Shown here: piece after piece, positions 31,659 through 40,335 of the stretch
Numbering within the stretch: position 1 is the stretch's first letter
Layout of the letters: each line of letters opens with the position of its first letter
NCBI GenBank assembly: GCA_023460975.1
Contig: JAEWOG010000076.1
Span: forward strand, 1-64,000
DNA from: Actinomycetes bacterium
GTDB taxonomy: Bacteria > Actinomycetota > Actinomycetes > Propionibacteriales > Nocardioidaceae
DNA length: 64,000 bases
Reading direction: 5' to 3'
Translations under genes and position numbers: made by a program
Notes under the pieces: generated by a model
The model's database searches: none
Told to the model about the DNA's origin: nothing
What the model saw: only the letters and a program-made list of their open reading frames with translations

Positions 31659-33272
31659 ATGGTGCACGACATCTCCGACCTGGTCGCTCTGGCTGCGCAG
31701 GAGGTTCCAGAGCGACGCGCGGTCGTCGAGAGCGGGGGACGCTCGATCACGTGGCTCGACCTCGAGGCCGAGGTCGCGGCGATCGCCGCAGGGCTGGCTG
31801 GGGTCGGCATCAGGGCCGGGCAGCGGGTGCTCATCGCGATGGGCAACCGGCTTGAGTTCGTCTCCACCTACCTCGGCGTCCTGCGCGCGCAGGTGGTCGC
31901 CGTACCCGTCAACCCGGTGGCGACGCCCGAGGCGCTGGCGCGTCAGATCGCGGACTCGGGCTCGCGCCTGGTCGTCGCGGACCCCTTGTCCCTGCCCGCC
32001 GTGCGCGCGGCGGTCGCCCTGCTCGTACGCGCCATCGAGGGCGATGACTTCGGCCTCGGTGAGGAGCTGCTCGCTCGGGTCTCGCGGCCGATCGTGGTCG
32101 TGGTGGAGGCCGACCCGGAGCCCGGCGAGATCACCTTCGCCGACCTGCACGCGCACCACCCGGACCCGGTGCCGCCGCTCCAGGACCCCGAGAAGCTGGC
32201 GGCGCTCCTGTTCACCACCGATGGCGAGGGCCGCTCGCGGGCCGCGATGCTCACCCACCGCGCGCTGCTGGCCAACCTGGACCAGGTCGCGGCCATCTCC
32301 CCGCCGATGATGCACGGCGACGACGTCGTCCTGGGGGTGCTCCCGCTCTTCCACATCTACGGTCTCAATGCAGTCCTGGGGGCGGTGCTGCGCAGCCGGG
32401 CGCGGCTGGTGCTGGCCGAGTTCTGGGATCCGCAGGCAGCCCTCGACCTCATCGAGGACGAGGCGTGCAGCGTCCTCCCGCTCGCCCCGCCGGTCTTCGC
32501 CCACTGGCTCGGCGACCCGCACCTGCGCGACCGGCTGGGCCCCGTACGGCTCGTGGTGTCGGGCTCGGCTGCGTTGTCGGCGGAGATCATCGACGCCTTC
32601 CGCGAGGCCACGGGCCTCGAGGTGCAGCAGGGCTTCGGTCTGACGGAGGCGTCTCCGGTGGTGACGTCCACGCTGGCCAGTGAGCATCCCTACCGCGGTT
32701 CGGTGGGCGCGCCCCTGAGCGGGGTGGAGGTGCGACTGGTCGACGACGCCTGTGCGGTGACCAACGGAGAGGACCCCGCGCACATCCAGATCCGGGGTGC
32801 CAACCTGTTCTCCGGCTACTGGCCCGACGGGGCCGACGGCCCCTCGCCCGCGACCGATGCAGACGGCGGCGGCTGGTGGTCCACGGGCGACGTGGGCATC
32901 TTCGCCGAGGGCGGGGACCTGATGCTCCTCGACCGCGCCGAGGAGGTCGTGGTGGTCAGCGGGTTCAGCGTCTATCCCTCCGAGGTGGAGCAGGTGCTGC
33001 GCGAGGTGCCGGGCGTGGAGGCCGTCGCGGTCCTCGGGGCCGACCACGAGGCCACCGGTCAGGAGGTCGTCGCGTACCTGCAGGCGCCCGGAGTGGACGT
33101 GGCGGCCGTGGCCGAGGCCGCCGCTGCGGTGGCGACCGAGCGGTTGGCGGCGTACAAGCGACCGACCAGGGTGGAGATCGTCGACGAGTTGCCGCGCAGC
33201 CTGTCGGGCCGGGTGTCTAAGCGCGAGCTGCGCGGCGCCCAGCGTCGTCGGGTGCTGGGGCTGCTGACGTGA
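31659..33272 (+). CDS. AMP-binding acyl-CoA synthetase/ligase-like protein
   Basis: 537 aa, an ANL-superfamily adenylating enzyme. Visible: LITERAL family regions ITWLDLEAEVAAIAAGLAGV, VAVPVNPVATPEALARQIAD, ALLFTTDGEGRSRAAMLTHR (phosphate loop, here TTDGEGRSR instead of the usual TSGTTGxPK), LFHIYGLNAVLGAVL, FGLTEASPVVTS (adenine-binding), WWSTGDVGIF, DRAEEVVVVSGFSVYPSEVE (hinge) and YKRPTRVEIVDELPRSLSG with a terminal VSKRELR Lys. The altered P-loop lacks the normal Lys, so efficiency is uncertain. GGAAGG is 8 bases before the ATG. It overlaps the glutaredoxin gene (GTGA). Confidence 0.88.
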   Translation: MVHDISDLVALAAQEVPERRAVVESGGRSITWLDLEAEVAAIAAGLAGVGIRAGQRVLIAMGNRLEFVSTYLGVLRAQVVAVPVNPVATPEALARQIADSGSRLVVADPLSLPAVRAAVALLVRAIEGDDFGLGEELLARVSRPIVVVVEADPEPGEITFADLHAHHPDPVPPLQDPEKLAALLFTTDGEGRSRAAMLTHRALLANLDQVAAISPPMMHGDDVVLGVLPLFHIYGLNAVLGAVLRSRARLVLAEFWDPQAALDLIEDEACSVLPLAPPVFAHWLGDPHLRDRLGPVRLVVSGSAALSAEIIDAFREATGLEVQQGFGLTEASPVVTSTLASEHPYRGSVGAPLSGVEVRLVDDACAVTNGEDPAHIQIRGANLFSGYWPDGADGPSPATDADGGGWWSTGDVGIFAEGGDLMLLDRAEEVVVVSGFSVYPSEVEQVLREVPGVEAVAVLGADHEATGQEVVAYLQAPGVDVAAVAEAAAAVATERLAAYKRPTRVEIVDELPRSLSGRVSKRELRGAQRRRVLGLLT

Positions 33273-33508
33273 GCGAGGTGCGCGTCACGGTGTTCACCCG
33301 CCCGGGGTGTCACCTGTGCGAGGTCGCCATGGAGGTCGTGGAGCGCGTGTGCGCCGACCTGGCGGTGGGCTGGTCCGAGGTCGACATCACCACCGATCCG
33401 GAACTCGAGGACACCTACGCCGAAGAGATCCCCGTGACTCTGGTCGACGGCGCTCGCCACGACTTCTTCCGGGTCGACGAGGCCCGGTTGCGGGCCGCGT
33501 TGGCTTGA
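33269..33508 (+). CDS. Glutaredoxin-like thioredoxin-fold protein
   Basis: 79 aa. VFTRPGCHLCEVAMEVVERV carries a CxxC (CHLC) redox pair right after strand 1, and EEIPVTLVDGARHDFFRVD contains the cis-Pro typical of the fold. It belongs to the short DUF836/glutaredoxin-2-like family. It is translationally coupled to the ligase upstream by a GTGA overlap. Partner and substrate are unknown. The redox regulator gene rex follows 210 bases later. Confidence 0.88.
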   Translation: MSEVRVTVFTRPGCHLCEVAMEVVERVCADLAVGWSEVDITTDPELEDTYAEEIPVTLVDGARHDFFRVDEARLRAALA

Positions 33509-33588
33509 CGTGAACCACGTCGCAGGGTGCTCTGGCAACCCCGGCAAGGGTGGCTCGCATCACATGTGGTAGCCCTTGTGACGCCGTT

Positions 33589-33617
33589 TTGTTCTCGCGT
33601 TCACAAACTCTTATGGT
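33589..33617 (+). promoter_or_regulatory. Candidate Rex operator and promoter of the rex-hem operon
   Basis: TTGTTC (33589-33594), a 17-base spacer and TATGGT (33612-33617) form a promoter. The 18-bp TTGTTCTCGCGTTCACAA (33589-33606) covers the -35 and spacer; its right half CGTTCACAA is identical to the Rex operator half-site and the left half is degenerate. Rex autoregulates rex-hemACD in Streptomyces coelicolor. A further TTGTGA at 33576-33581 may extend the site. Confidence 0.6.
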
Positions 33618-33718
33618 GAGGCAGTCGCCCGACTTCGACGGGGGTGTCCCGCGCCCCCTGTCCGCAGGCCATCTGGCCTGAGGAAATCCATCGCTCGTGG
33701 CGGCTGGAGAGCAGAGCT

Positions 33719-34408
33719 GTGACGGCACGGACCAGACCCGACAGCGCCCGGGACATTCCCGAGGCCACCGTCGCGCGCCTGCCTGTCTACCTGCGGGCCC
33801 TCACCGTCCTCGCCGACCAGGGCACCAGCACCTGCTCCAGCGAGGAACTGGCCCAGGCCGCCGGCGTCAACAGCGCCAAGCTCCGCAAGGACCTGTCCCA
33901 CCTCGGCTCGTACGGCACCCGCGGGGTCGGGTACGACGTCGAGTACCTGCGCTACCAGATCGCCCGCGAGATCGGCGTCACCCAGGACTGGCCCGTCGTC
34001 ATCGTCGGCATCGGAAACCTGGGCCACGCGCTCGCCAACTACTCCGGCTTCCGCAGCCGCGGCTTCCACGTCGTGGCGCTGCTCGACGCCGACCCGCACC
34101 GCCATGAGGAGGTCGTGGGCGGGCTCGAGGTGCGTCCCTTCGACGACCTCGAGGAGATCGTCGCGTCGTCAGGCGTGTCCATCGGCGTGATCTCCACTCC
34201 GGCGGACGCCGCGCAGGACGTCGCGGACCGCATGGTCGCCGCCGGGATCACCAGCATCCTCAACTTCGCGCCCACGCTGCTGGTCGTGCCGGAGGGTGTC
34301 GATCTGCGCAAGGTCGACCTGTCGACCGAGCTGCAGATCCTCGCCTACCACGAGCAGCGCAAGGCCGGCTCCCAGCAGGCTGAGGACCCCGAGGCGGTGG
34401 TCCGATGA
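33719..34408 (+). CDS. rex: Redox-sensing transcriptional repressor Rex
   Basis: 229 aa from the GTG at 33719, with GGAGAG upstream. Rex senses the NADH/NAD+ ratio and represses respiration and haem genes when NAD+ dominates. The N-terminal winged helix is IPEATVARLPVYLRALTVLA, TCSSEELAQAAGVNSAKLRK and DLSHLGSYGTRGVGYDVEYL. The Rossmann domain follows with VVIVGIGNLGHALANYSGF and VVALLDADPH, and the domain-swapped C-terminal helix ends LSTELQILAYHEQRK. It overlaps hemA by 4 bases: a redox-controlled tetrapyrrole operon identical in order to that of Streptomyces. Confidence 0.97.
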   Translation: MTARTRPDSARDIPEATVARLPVYLRALTVLADQGTSTCSSEELAQAAGVNSAKLRKDLSHLGSYGTRGVGYDVEYLRYQIAREIGVTQDWPVVIVGIGNLGHALANYSGFRSRGFHVVALLDADPHRHEEVVGGLEVRPFDDLEEIVASSGVSIGVISTPADAAQDVADRMVAAGITSILNFAPTLLVVPEGVDLRKVDLSTELQILAYHEQRKAGSQQAEDPEAVVR

Positions 34409-35700
34409 GCGTCCTCGTCGTGGGCATCTCCCACAAGACCGCTCCTGTCGCGCTGCTCGAGCGGCTCGCGCTGGACGCCGACGGCGCCCGCAAGCTCCTC
34501 CTCGACGCCACCGGCGTCGACCACGTCAACGAGGCCGCCGTCATCGCGACGTGCAACCGCCTGGAGATCTACACCGACGTCGACCGCTTCCACGGCCCCG
34601 TCGAGGAGGTCTCGCGACTCCTCGTCAGGCGCGCCGAACAGAGCGCCGAGTCCCTGGTGCCGCACCTGTACGTCCACTACGACGACGGCGCGGTGACCCA
34701 CCTCTTCCACGTGGCCGCCGGCCTCGACTCGATGGTGATCGGCGAGGGCCAGATCCTCGGGCAGGCTCGGACCGCGCTGCGCGTGGGCCAGGAGGAGGGG
34801 ACCGTCGGAGCCTCCCTCAACACCCTGTTCCAGCAGGCGCTGCGCGTGGGCAAGCGCACCCACGCGGAGACCGACATCGATGCGGCCGCGCCCTCCCTGG
34901 TGAGCGCGTCGCTGCGCCACGCTCTGGGCGCCGACGGGGCGCGCGGACTGCGGGCCGTCGTCGTCGGCGCTGGTTCCATGGCCCGCCTCGCCACGGCGAC
35001 GCTGGTGGGTCAGTCCGCCGCATCGGTGGTCGTGGTCAACCGGACCCGGGAGAAGGCCGACCGGCTCGCGGACGAGTTCGGCGTACGGTCCGCGGACCTG
35101 GGCGAGTTGGCGCGGGAGATCGCGTCCGCTGACGTGGTCCTCACCTGCGCCGGTGCCCGCGGTCGCCTCGTCACCCTCGACATGGTGGCGCCGACGCTCG
35201 ATGCCCGCGGCGGCGACCTCCACCTCATCGACCTCGCCCTCCCGCACGACGTCGACCCGGCCGTGGCCGACCTCGACGGCGTACGGCTCACCAGCCTCGC
35301 GTCACTGGCCAACGAGCTGCAGGACAACGACGGCGCGCGCAACGTCGCCGACGTGCGCCGCATCGTGGCCGAGGAGATCTCCGCCTACACGGTTGCGCGC
35401 CGCCGGGCCAAGGTCACCCCGACCGTGGTGGCGCTGCGCACCATGGCCTCCGACGTGGTCGAGGCCGAGGTCGAGCGCCTCTCGGCACGCCTGCCCGACC
35501 TTGACGACCAGGTGCGCGCCGAGGTCCTGAACTCCGTACGCAGGGTGGCCGACAAGTTGCTGCACCAGCCCACGGTGCGGGTCAAGGAACTGGCAGACAC
35601 CGAGGGCGCGGTCTCGTACGCGGCTGCTCTCGCGGACCTGTTCGCCCTCGACCCCGACACCGTCGATGCTGTCACCCGGCCCGTCGGGGGTGACGCATGA
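34405..35700 (+). CDS. hemA: Glutamyl-tRNA reductase
   Basis: 431 aa. It reduces Glu-tRNA to glutamate-1-semialdehyde, the committed step of C5-pathway tetrapyrrole synthesis. The catalytic Cys is residue 50 in IATCNRLEIYTDVDRFHG. Further motifs are GLDSMVIGEGQILGQ, VGKRTHAETDI, the NADPH-binding VVGAGSMARLATATL and ALPHDVDPAV, and a C-terminal dimerisation helix (VRRVADKLLHQPTVRVKELA). ATGA overlaps with rex upstream and hemC downstream make a coupled operon. hemL is not in the window. Confidence 0.98.
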   Translation: MSVLVVGISHKTAPVALLERLALDADGARKLLLDATGVDHVNEAAVIATCNRLEIYTDVDRFHGPVEEVSRLLVRRAEQSAESLVPHLYVHYDDGAVTHLFHVAAGLDSMVIGEGQILGQARTALRVGQEEGTVGASLNTLFQQALRVGKRTHAETDIDAAAPSLVSASLRHALGADGARGLRAVVVGAGSMARLATATLVGQSAASVVVVNRTREKADRLADEFGVRSADLGELAREIASADVVLTCAGARGRLVTLDMVAPTLDARGGDLHLIDLALPHDVDPAVADLDGVRLTSLASLANELQDNDGARNVADVRRIVAEEISAYTVARRRAKVTPTVVALRTMASDVVEAEVERLSARLPDLDDQVRAEVLNSVRRVADKLLHQPTVRVKELADTEGAVSYAAALADLFALDPDTVDAVTRPVGGDA

Positions 35701-36641
35701 GCGCCGCACCCCTGCGCCTGGGCACCCGCGCCTCCCAGCTGGCGACCACCCAGTCCGGGCACGTCGCCGACGCGATCCGCGAGCGGCTCGGCCGCGAGGT
35801 GGTCCTCGTCGAGATCAGCACCGAGGGCGACGTCTCCCGGGCTCCGCTGGCGTCGATGGGCGGCACAGGCGTGTTCGTCAGCGCGCTGCGCGAGGCGCTG
35901 CTCGCCGGCGAGTGCGATCTGGCCGTGCACTCGCTCAAGGACTTGCCCACCCAGCCCGCGGACGGGATCACGCTGGCTGCGGTGCCCCTGCGCGAGGACC
36001 CCCGCGACGTACTGGTGGCGCGCGATGGCCTGACGCTGGGCGAGCTGCCCGTCGGCAGTCGCGTCGGTACGGGGTCGCCCCGCCGGGCGGCGCAGCTGGC
36101 AGCACTCGGCCTCGGCGTCGAGATCGTCGAGATCCGCGGCAACGTGGACTCCCGCATCCGCAAGATGCGCGACGGGGACTACGACGCGGTCATGTTGGCC
36201 CGCGCGGGCGTCAACCGCCTCGGTCGCCTCGACGAGGTCACTGAGGTCATCGACCCGATCCAGATTCTTCCCGCTCCCGGTCAGGGAGCATTGGCCATCG
36301 AGTGCCGGAGCAGTGACTCCGACCTCGTGGCCGCACTCTCAGCACTCGACGATGCCCCCACTCGGGCGGCGGTGACGGCCGAACGGGCCGTGCTGTCCGC
36401 CTTGGAAGCGGGCTGCTCTGCTCCTCTCGGGGCGCTCGCGGAGGTCGTCGAAGGGGAGGAAGGGCCCGAACTGTGGGTCCGAGCCGTCGCCATGTCCCTG
36501 GACGGCGCGCTCTCGGTGCGCAGAAGCACCACCGGTCCGGTCGATGAGGCCGAAGACCTGGGACGACGCCTGGCGGGCGAGATGCTCGCCGACGGCGCAG
36601 CAGAACTGATGGACGCACCAGTGAGGAAGCAGCAGGCATGA
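35697..36641 (+). CDS. hemC: Porphobilinogen deaminase (hydroxymethylbilane synthase)
   Basis: 314 aa. It joins four porphobilinogens into hydroxymethylbilane. Motifs: LRLGTRASQLATTQSGHVAD, FVSALREALLAGECDLAVHS with LKDLPT, DPRDVLVARDG, GTGSPRRAAQL, IRGNVDSRIRKMRDGDYDAV (Arg residues that bind the growing chain) and LEAGCSAPLGA, whose Cys carries the dipyrromethane cofactor. Start and stop overlap its neighbours by 4 bases. Confidence 0.98.
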   Translation: MSAAPLRLGTRASQLATTQSGHVADAIRERLGREVVLVEISTEGDVSRAPLASMGGTGVFVSALREALLAGECDLAVHSLKDLPTQPADGITLAAVPLREDPRDVLVARDGLTLGELPVGSRVGTGSPRRAAQLAALGLGVEIVEIRGNVDSRIRKMRDGDYDAVMLARAGVNRLGRLDEVTEVIDPIQILPAPGQGALAIECRSSDSDLVAALSALDDAPTRAAVTAERAVLSALEAGCSAPLGALAEVVEGEEGPELWVRAVAMSLDGALSVRRSTTGPVDEAEDLGRRLAGEMLADGAAELMDAPVRKQQA

Positions 36642-38311
36642 CGCGAGCAAACGGCCAGTCGGTCACCACCTCCCCGAGCACCCCCGCTACGGGCTTCGTC
36701 TCCTTTGTGGGCGGCGGGCCCGGAGACCCGGGACTGCTCACGGTGAGGGCGGTGGAGCTGATCCGTGCCGCCGAGGTCGTCCTCACCGAGTCGCCCGCCC
36801 ACGTGGACCTCGTCCGCGCGGTGCTCGGCCTCCCGGCCCTGACCGAGGAGGAGCTCGAGAGCGGTCGTCCCGAGATCGGGCCGGTGTTCGTGGACGGTGG
36901 GTTCGGCGAGGACGGCCAGCCCCTCACGCACGCAGCCCGGGCCCGCGTGGTCACCAAGCACGGCAAGAAGTCGCGCGTGGTTCGCCTCATGACCGGCGAC
37001 CCCTTCGTGTATGCCTCCGGCCCCGAGGAGGCGCAGGCATGCGTCAAGGCCGGGATCGCGTTCGAGATCGTCCCCGGCGTCTCGTCGGTGTCCGCGGTGC
37101 CGGCGTACGCGGGCATCCCGCTGACGACCAAGACCAACCGCGAGGTCGCCGTCGTCACGTGTGGCGAGAAGGTCGACTGGACCCAGTACGCCGACGACCG
37201 CACCCTCGTCCTGCTCTCCGGCGTCGGCACGATCGCCGAGACCGCGAAGGCGCTCGTCGCCGCTGGTCGCTCCGCCGAGACGCCCGTGGCGATGACCCGC
37301 GTGGGCACCACCACCGAGCAGTCGACCGTCATCTCGACGCTGGCCAACATCGCCGCCGACGCCCGCGCCGCCCGCGTGCAGCCGCCCGCGATCACCGTCG
37401 TGGGTGATGTGGTCGACCTGCGTCACACGCTGTCGTGGTTCGAGACCAAGCCACTGTTCGGCTGGCGCGTGCTGGTTCCCCGTACGAAGGACCAGGCCGG
37501 GTCGGTCACCCGTCGCCTGCGCGAGTTCGGCGGCGTGCCGGAGGAGGTGCCGACCATCTCGGTCGAGCCGCCCCGCAACCCGCAGCAGATGGACAAGGCC
37601 GTGCGTGGCCTCGTCGAGGGTCGCTACGAGTGGATCGCCTTCACCTCCGTCAACGCCGTCAAGGCGGTGCGCGAGAAGTTCGAGGAGTACGGCCTCGACG
37701 CCCGCGCGTTCTCGGGTCTCAAGATCGCCGCTGTCGGTGACAAGACCGCCGAGGCGATCGCGGCCTGGGGTCTGCGGGCCGACCTCGTGCCCACGGGTGA
37801 GCAGTCCGCTGCGGGCCTGCTGGCCGAGTGGCCTCCGTACGACGACGTGCTCGACCCGATCAACCGGGTGTTCCTGCCGCGCGCCGACATCGCCACCGAG
37901 TCCCTCGTGGCCGGTCTCATCGACCTCGGCTGGGAGTGCGACGACGTGACGGCGTACCGGACCGTGCGGGCCACCCCGCCGCCGGCGCCCACGCGTGATG
38001 CCATCAAGACGGGGAAGTTCGACGCCGTCGTGTTCACCTCGTCCTCGACGGTGCGCAACCTCGTCGGGATCGCGGGCAAGCCGCACCCGTCCACGATCAT
38101 CGCGGTCATCGGGCCCGCCACGGCCAAGACCGCCGAGGAGCACGGCCTGCGCGTCGACGTCCTGGCGCCCAAGCCCGACGTGGACCTCCTCGTCGACGCC
38201 CTCGCCGACTTCGGGGCGGCCCGCCGGGCCGCCATGATCGAGGCCGGCGAGCAGGTGACGCGCCCCAGCGAGCGGACCCCGTCGGGCCGCCGCAAGGCAC
38301 GCGCCAAGTGA
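36638..38311 (+). CDS. Fused uroporphyrinogen-III C-methyltransferase / uroporphyrinogen-III synthase
   Basis: 557 aa, two enzymes in one chain. Residues about 15-265 are SUMT (CobA/CysG-A type): FVSFVGGGPGDPGLLTVRAV, VRLMTGDPFVYASGPEEAQA, FEIVPGVSSVSAVPAYAGIP and MTRVGTTTEQSTV; this makes precorrin-2 for sirohaem or B12. From about residue 275 is HemD (GWRVLVPRTKDQAGSVTRRL, GRYEWIAFTSVNAVKAV, IAAVGDKTAEAIAAWG, FDAVVFTSSSTVRNLVG), which cyclises hydroxymethylbilane. The fusion is common in actinobacteria and puts the branch point to sirohaem/cobalamin on one polypeptide. Confidence 0.96.
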   Translation: MTRANGQSVTTSPSTPATGFVSFVGGGPGDPGLLTVRAVELIRAAEVVLTESPAHVDLVRAVLGLPALTEEELESGRPEIGPVFVDGGFGEDGQPLTHAARARVVTKHGKKSRVVRLMTGDPFVYASGPEEAQACVKAGIAFEIVPGVSSVSAVPAYAGIPLTTKTNREVAVVTCGEKVDWTQYADDRTLVLLSGVGTIAETAKALVAAGRSAETPVAMTRVGTTTEQSTVISTLANIAADARAARVQPPAITVVGDVVDLRHTLSWFETKPLFGWRVLVPRTKDQAGSVTRRLREFGGVPEEVPTISVEPPRNPQQMDKAVRGLVEGRYEWIAFTSVNAVKAVREKFEEYGLDARAFSGLKIAAVGDKTAEAIAAWGLRADLVPTGEQSAAGLLAEWPPYDDVLDPINRVFLPRADIATESLVAGLIDLGWECDDVTAYRTVRATPPPAPTRDAIKTGKFDAVVFTSSSTVRNLVGIAGKPHPSTIIAVIGPATAKTAEEHGLRVDVLAPKPDVDLLVDALADFGAARRAAMIEAGEQVTRPSERTPSGRRKARAK

Positions 38312-38340
38312 TCGACCCCCGCGCCTGACGCAGGCGCACA

Positions 38341-38382
38341 CGTACGACGACCCGGCTGCTGCGGCGGCCGGGTCGTCGTACG
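38341..38382 (+). terminator. Terminator of the rex-hemACD operon
   Basis: A perfect 16-bp stem, CGTACGACGACCCGGC (38341-38356) with its complement at 38367-38382, has a 10-nt loop and starts 29 bases after the cobA/hemD stop. It separates hemB from the operon. Confidence 0.85.
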
Positions 38383-38432
38383 TACGGGCCCGAACCCGGC
38401 GGGCAGCGGGACGCGGGGGCGGGCGCGCGGAC

Positions 38433-38438
38433 TAGATT
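38433..38438 (+). promoter_or_regulatory. -10 element, leaderless start of hemB
   Basis: TAGATT ends 7 bases before the GTG at 38446; no ribosome-binding site. Confidence 0.55.
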
Positions 38439-38445
38439 GGCGAGC

Positions 38446-39453
38446 GTGATGACCCCCCAGCCAGGCACTCCCGACAACCTGCGGCCCGTCGTACGCCCGC
38501 GACGGCTGCGTCGTACGCCCGCGCTGCGCAGGCTCGTGGCGGAGACCTCCGTGGAGGCCCGGCAGCTGATCCTTCCGGCGTTCGTGCGGGAGGGAGCCGA
38601 CGTGCCGGTGCCGATCAGCTCGATGCCCGGGGTCGTCCAGCACTCGCGGGACTCCTTGAAGGCCGCCGCGCACGAGGCCGCGGAGCTCGGACTGGGCGGC
38701 ATCATGCTGTTCGGCGTCCCGACGACCAAGGACGCGGCGGGGTCCGGTGCGCTGGATCCTGCGGGGATCCTCAACGTCGCGATCGCCGACGTCCGCGCCG
38801 AGGTCGGCGACGCGCTGACCGTCATGAGCGACCTGTGCCTGGACGAGTTCACCGACCACGGGCACTGCGGCGTGCTGGACGCGGCGGGGGAGGTGGACAA
38901 CGACGCGACGTTGGCGATCTACGCCGAGATGGCCGTCGCGCAGGCCACAGCCGGAGCCCACATGGTCGGGCCGAGCGGGATGATGGACGGCCAGGTGCGG
39001 GTGATCCGCGCGGCCCTCGACGCCGCGGGCCACACCGACACCTCGATCCTGGCGTACTCGGCGAAGTACGCCTCGGCGTTCTACGGTCCCTTCCGCGAGG
39101 CCGTCGACTCGTCCTTGACCGGGGACCGCCGGACCTACCAGCAGGACTCCGGCAACGCCGTCGAGGGAGTGCGCGAGGCGCTGCTCGACGTGGCTGAGGG
39201 AGCCGACATCGTGATGGTGAAGCCGGCGCTGGCCTACCTGGACGTGATCCGTCGGGTGCGCGACGCCGTGGACGTGCCGGTGGCGGCGTACAACATCTCC
39301 GGTGAGTACTCGATGGTCGAGGCCGCGGCTGCCCGCGGCTGGATCGATCGGGAGGCCGCGATCCTGGAGACCCTGACCTCGATCCGGCGGGCCGGAGCCG
39401 ACGTGGTGCTGACGTACTGGGCGGCCGAGGCGGCGCGGCTGCTGGCCCGCTGA
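38446..39453 (+). CDS. hemB: Delta-aminolevulinic acid dehydratase (porphobilinogen synthase)
   Basis: 335 aa from the GTG at 38446 (an ATG follows at 38449; a TTG at 38437 lies in the -10). It condenses two aminolevulinates to porphobilinogen. Motifs: RRLRRTPALRRLVAETSV, QLILPAFVREG, MSDLCLDEFTDHGHCGVLD, where the metal site is Asp-containing and not the full Cys3 zinc type, so Mg2+ dependence is likely, SDMM-like GPSGMMDGQV, AYSAKYASAFYGPFREA with the first Lys, and MVKPALAYLDVIRRV with the Schiff-base Lys. It has its own leaderless promoter after the hem operon terminator. Confidence 0.97.
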   Translation: MMTPQPGTPDNLRPVVRPRRLRRTPALRRLVAETSVEARQLILPAFVREGADVPVPISSMPGVVQHSRDSLKAAAHEAAELGLGGIMLFGVPTTKDAAGSGALDPAGILNVAIADVRAEVGDALTVMSDLCLDEFTDHGHCGVLDAAGEVDNDATLAIYAEMAVAQATAGAHMVGPSGMMDGQVRVIRAALDAAGHTDTSILAYSAKYASAFYGPFREAVDSSLTGDRRTYQQDSGNAVEGVREALLDVAEGADIVMVKPALAYLDVIRRVRDAVDVPVAAYNISGEYSMVEAAAARGWIDREAAILETLTSIRRAGADVVLTYWAAEAARLLAR

Positions 39454-39490
39454 GGCGTGGGCGGGTGCCCGCTGGCGGCGCGCGCGAAAC

Positions 39491-39496
39491 TACGCT
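39491..39496 (+). promoter_or_regulatory. -10 element, leaderless start
   Basis: TACGCT ends 7 bases before the GTG at 39504; no ribosome-binding site. Confidence 0.5.
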
Positions 39497-39503
39497 GACT
39501 GTC

Positions 39504-40292
39504 GTGAGTGAGCCCGAACTTCTGGTGAGCGAGGCCCCCGGCGTCGTCACCGTCACCTTCAACCGTCCCCACCGCCACAACGCCTTCACCAAGGCCATGT
39601 ACGGCGAGATCCGCGCCCTGTGCGAGCAGTTGCGCACCCGCGGCGACGTCCGCGTGGTGGTGCTGCGCGGGGCCGGCGGCAGGGCGTTCGCGGCGGGCAA
39701 CGAGATCAGTGACTTCCTCCGTGAGCCCGACCCGGTCGCGTACGAGGAGTGGATCCGCGAGCTGCTGGATGCGCTGTTCACGCTGCCGCAGGTCACGATT
39801 GCCGCCGTCGACGGCGTCTGTGTGGGCGGCGGACTGGCCGTGGCGACGCACTGCGACCTGCGGATCGCGACACCGCGCTCGCGCTTCGGCTACCCGATCG
39901 CCAAGACGCTCGGCAACGCGCTGTCGGCGCCGATCGTGCACCGCTGCTCGGCTGTGTTCGGCGAGTCGATCACCCGCCAGATGCTCCTGACGGCCCGGCT
40001 CGTCGACGCCGAGCGGGCGTACGGGGTCGGGGCGCTCCTCGATGTCGTGGACGACCTCGACGCCGCCGTCGACGAGGTCGTCGCCGGGCTGCTGGGCCTC
40101 TCAGCCATCACGCAGTCGACCGTCAAGAGCCAGCTCGTCGAGCGGGCCGCCGCGCAGGAGGGCGCTCCGACGTGGGACGAGGAGGTCCTGCGGGAGGTGT
40201 ACGCCGGCCCCGACTTCGCGGAGGGCGTGCGCGCCTTCCTCGCCAAGGAGAAGCCCGCGTTCACCGGGACGCCGCGCACGTCCGGCCAGTGA
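39504..40292 (+). CDS. Enoyl-CoA hydratase/isomerase family protein
   Basis: 262 aa from the GTG at 39504. Crotonase-fold motifs: VTVTFNRPHRHNAFTKAMYG, VVVLRGAGGRAFAAGNEISD (oxyanion hole loop), VTIAAVDGVCVGGGLAVATH with the second oxyanion Gly, CDLRIATPRSRFGYPIAKTL and a C-terminal helical region. The usual catalytic Glu pair is not obvious: the second position (GxxPxxG region) reads SAPIVHR, so it may be an isomerase, or a hydrolase- or decarboxylase-type crotonase. The role is probably in acyl-CoA catabolism. Confidence 0.87.
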   Translation: MSEPELLVSEAPGVVTVTFNRPHRHNAFTKAMYGEIRALCEQLRTRGDVRVVVLRGAGGRAFAAGNEISDFLREPDPVAYEEWIRELLDALFTLPQVTIAAVDGVCVGGGLAVATHCDLRIATPRSRFGYPIAKTLGNALSAPIVHRCSAVFGESITRQMLLTARLVDAERAYGVGALLDVVDDLDAAVDEVVAGLLGLSAITQSTVKSQLVERAAAQEGAPTWDEEVLREVYAGPDFAEGVRAFLAKEKPAFTGTPRTSGQ

Positions 40293-40323
40293 GGCGAGCC
40301 GGGCGCGCGCGGGCGGTCGTGGG

Positions 40324-40329
40324 TAGCCT
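40324..40329 (+). promoter_or_regulatory. -10 element, leaderless start
   Basis: TAGCCT ends 6 bases before the ATG at 40336; no ribosome-binding site. Confidence 0.5.
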
Positions 40330-40335
40330 GCCGAC

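Noticed and set aside
33509..33718. Riboswitch ahead of rex/hem
   Set aside because: No cobalamin, haem or other known riboswitch core was visible; the sequence is explained by a promoter/Rex site and a short leader.
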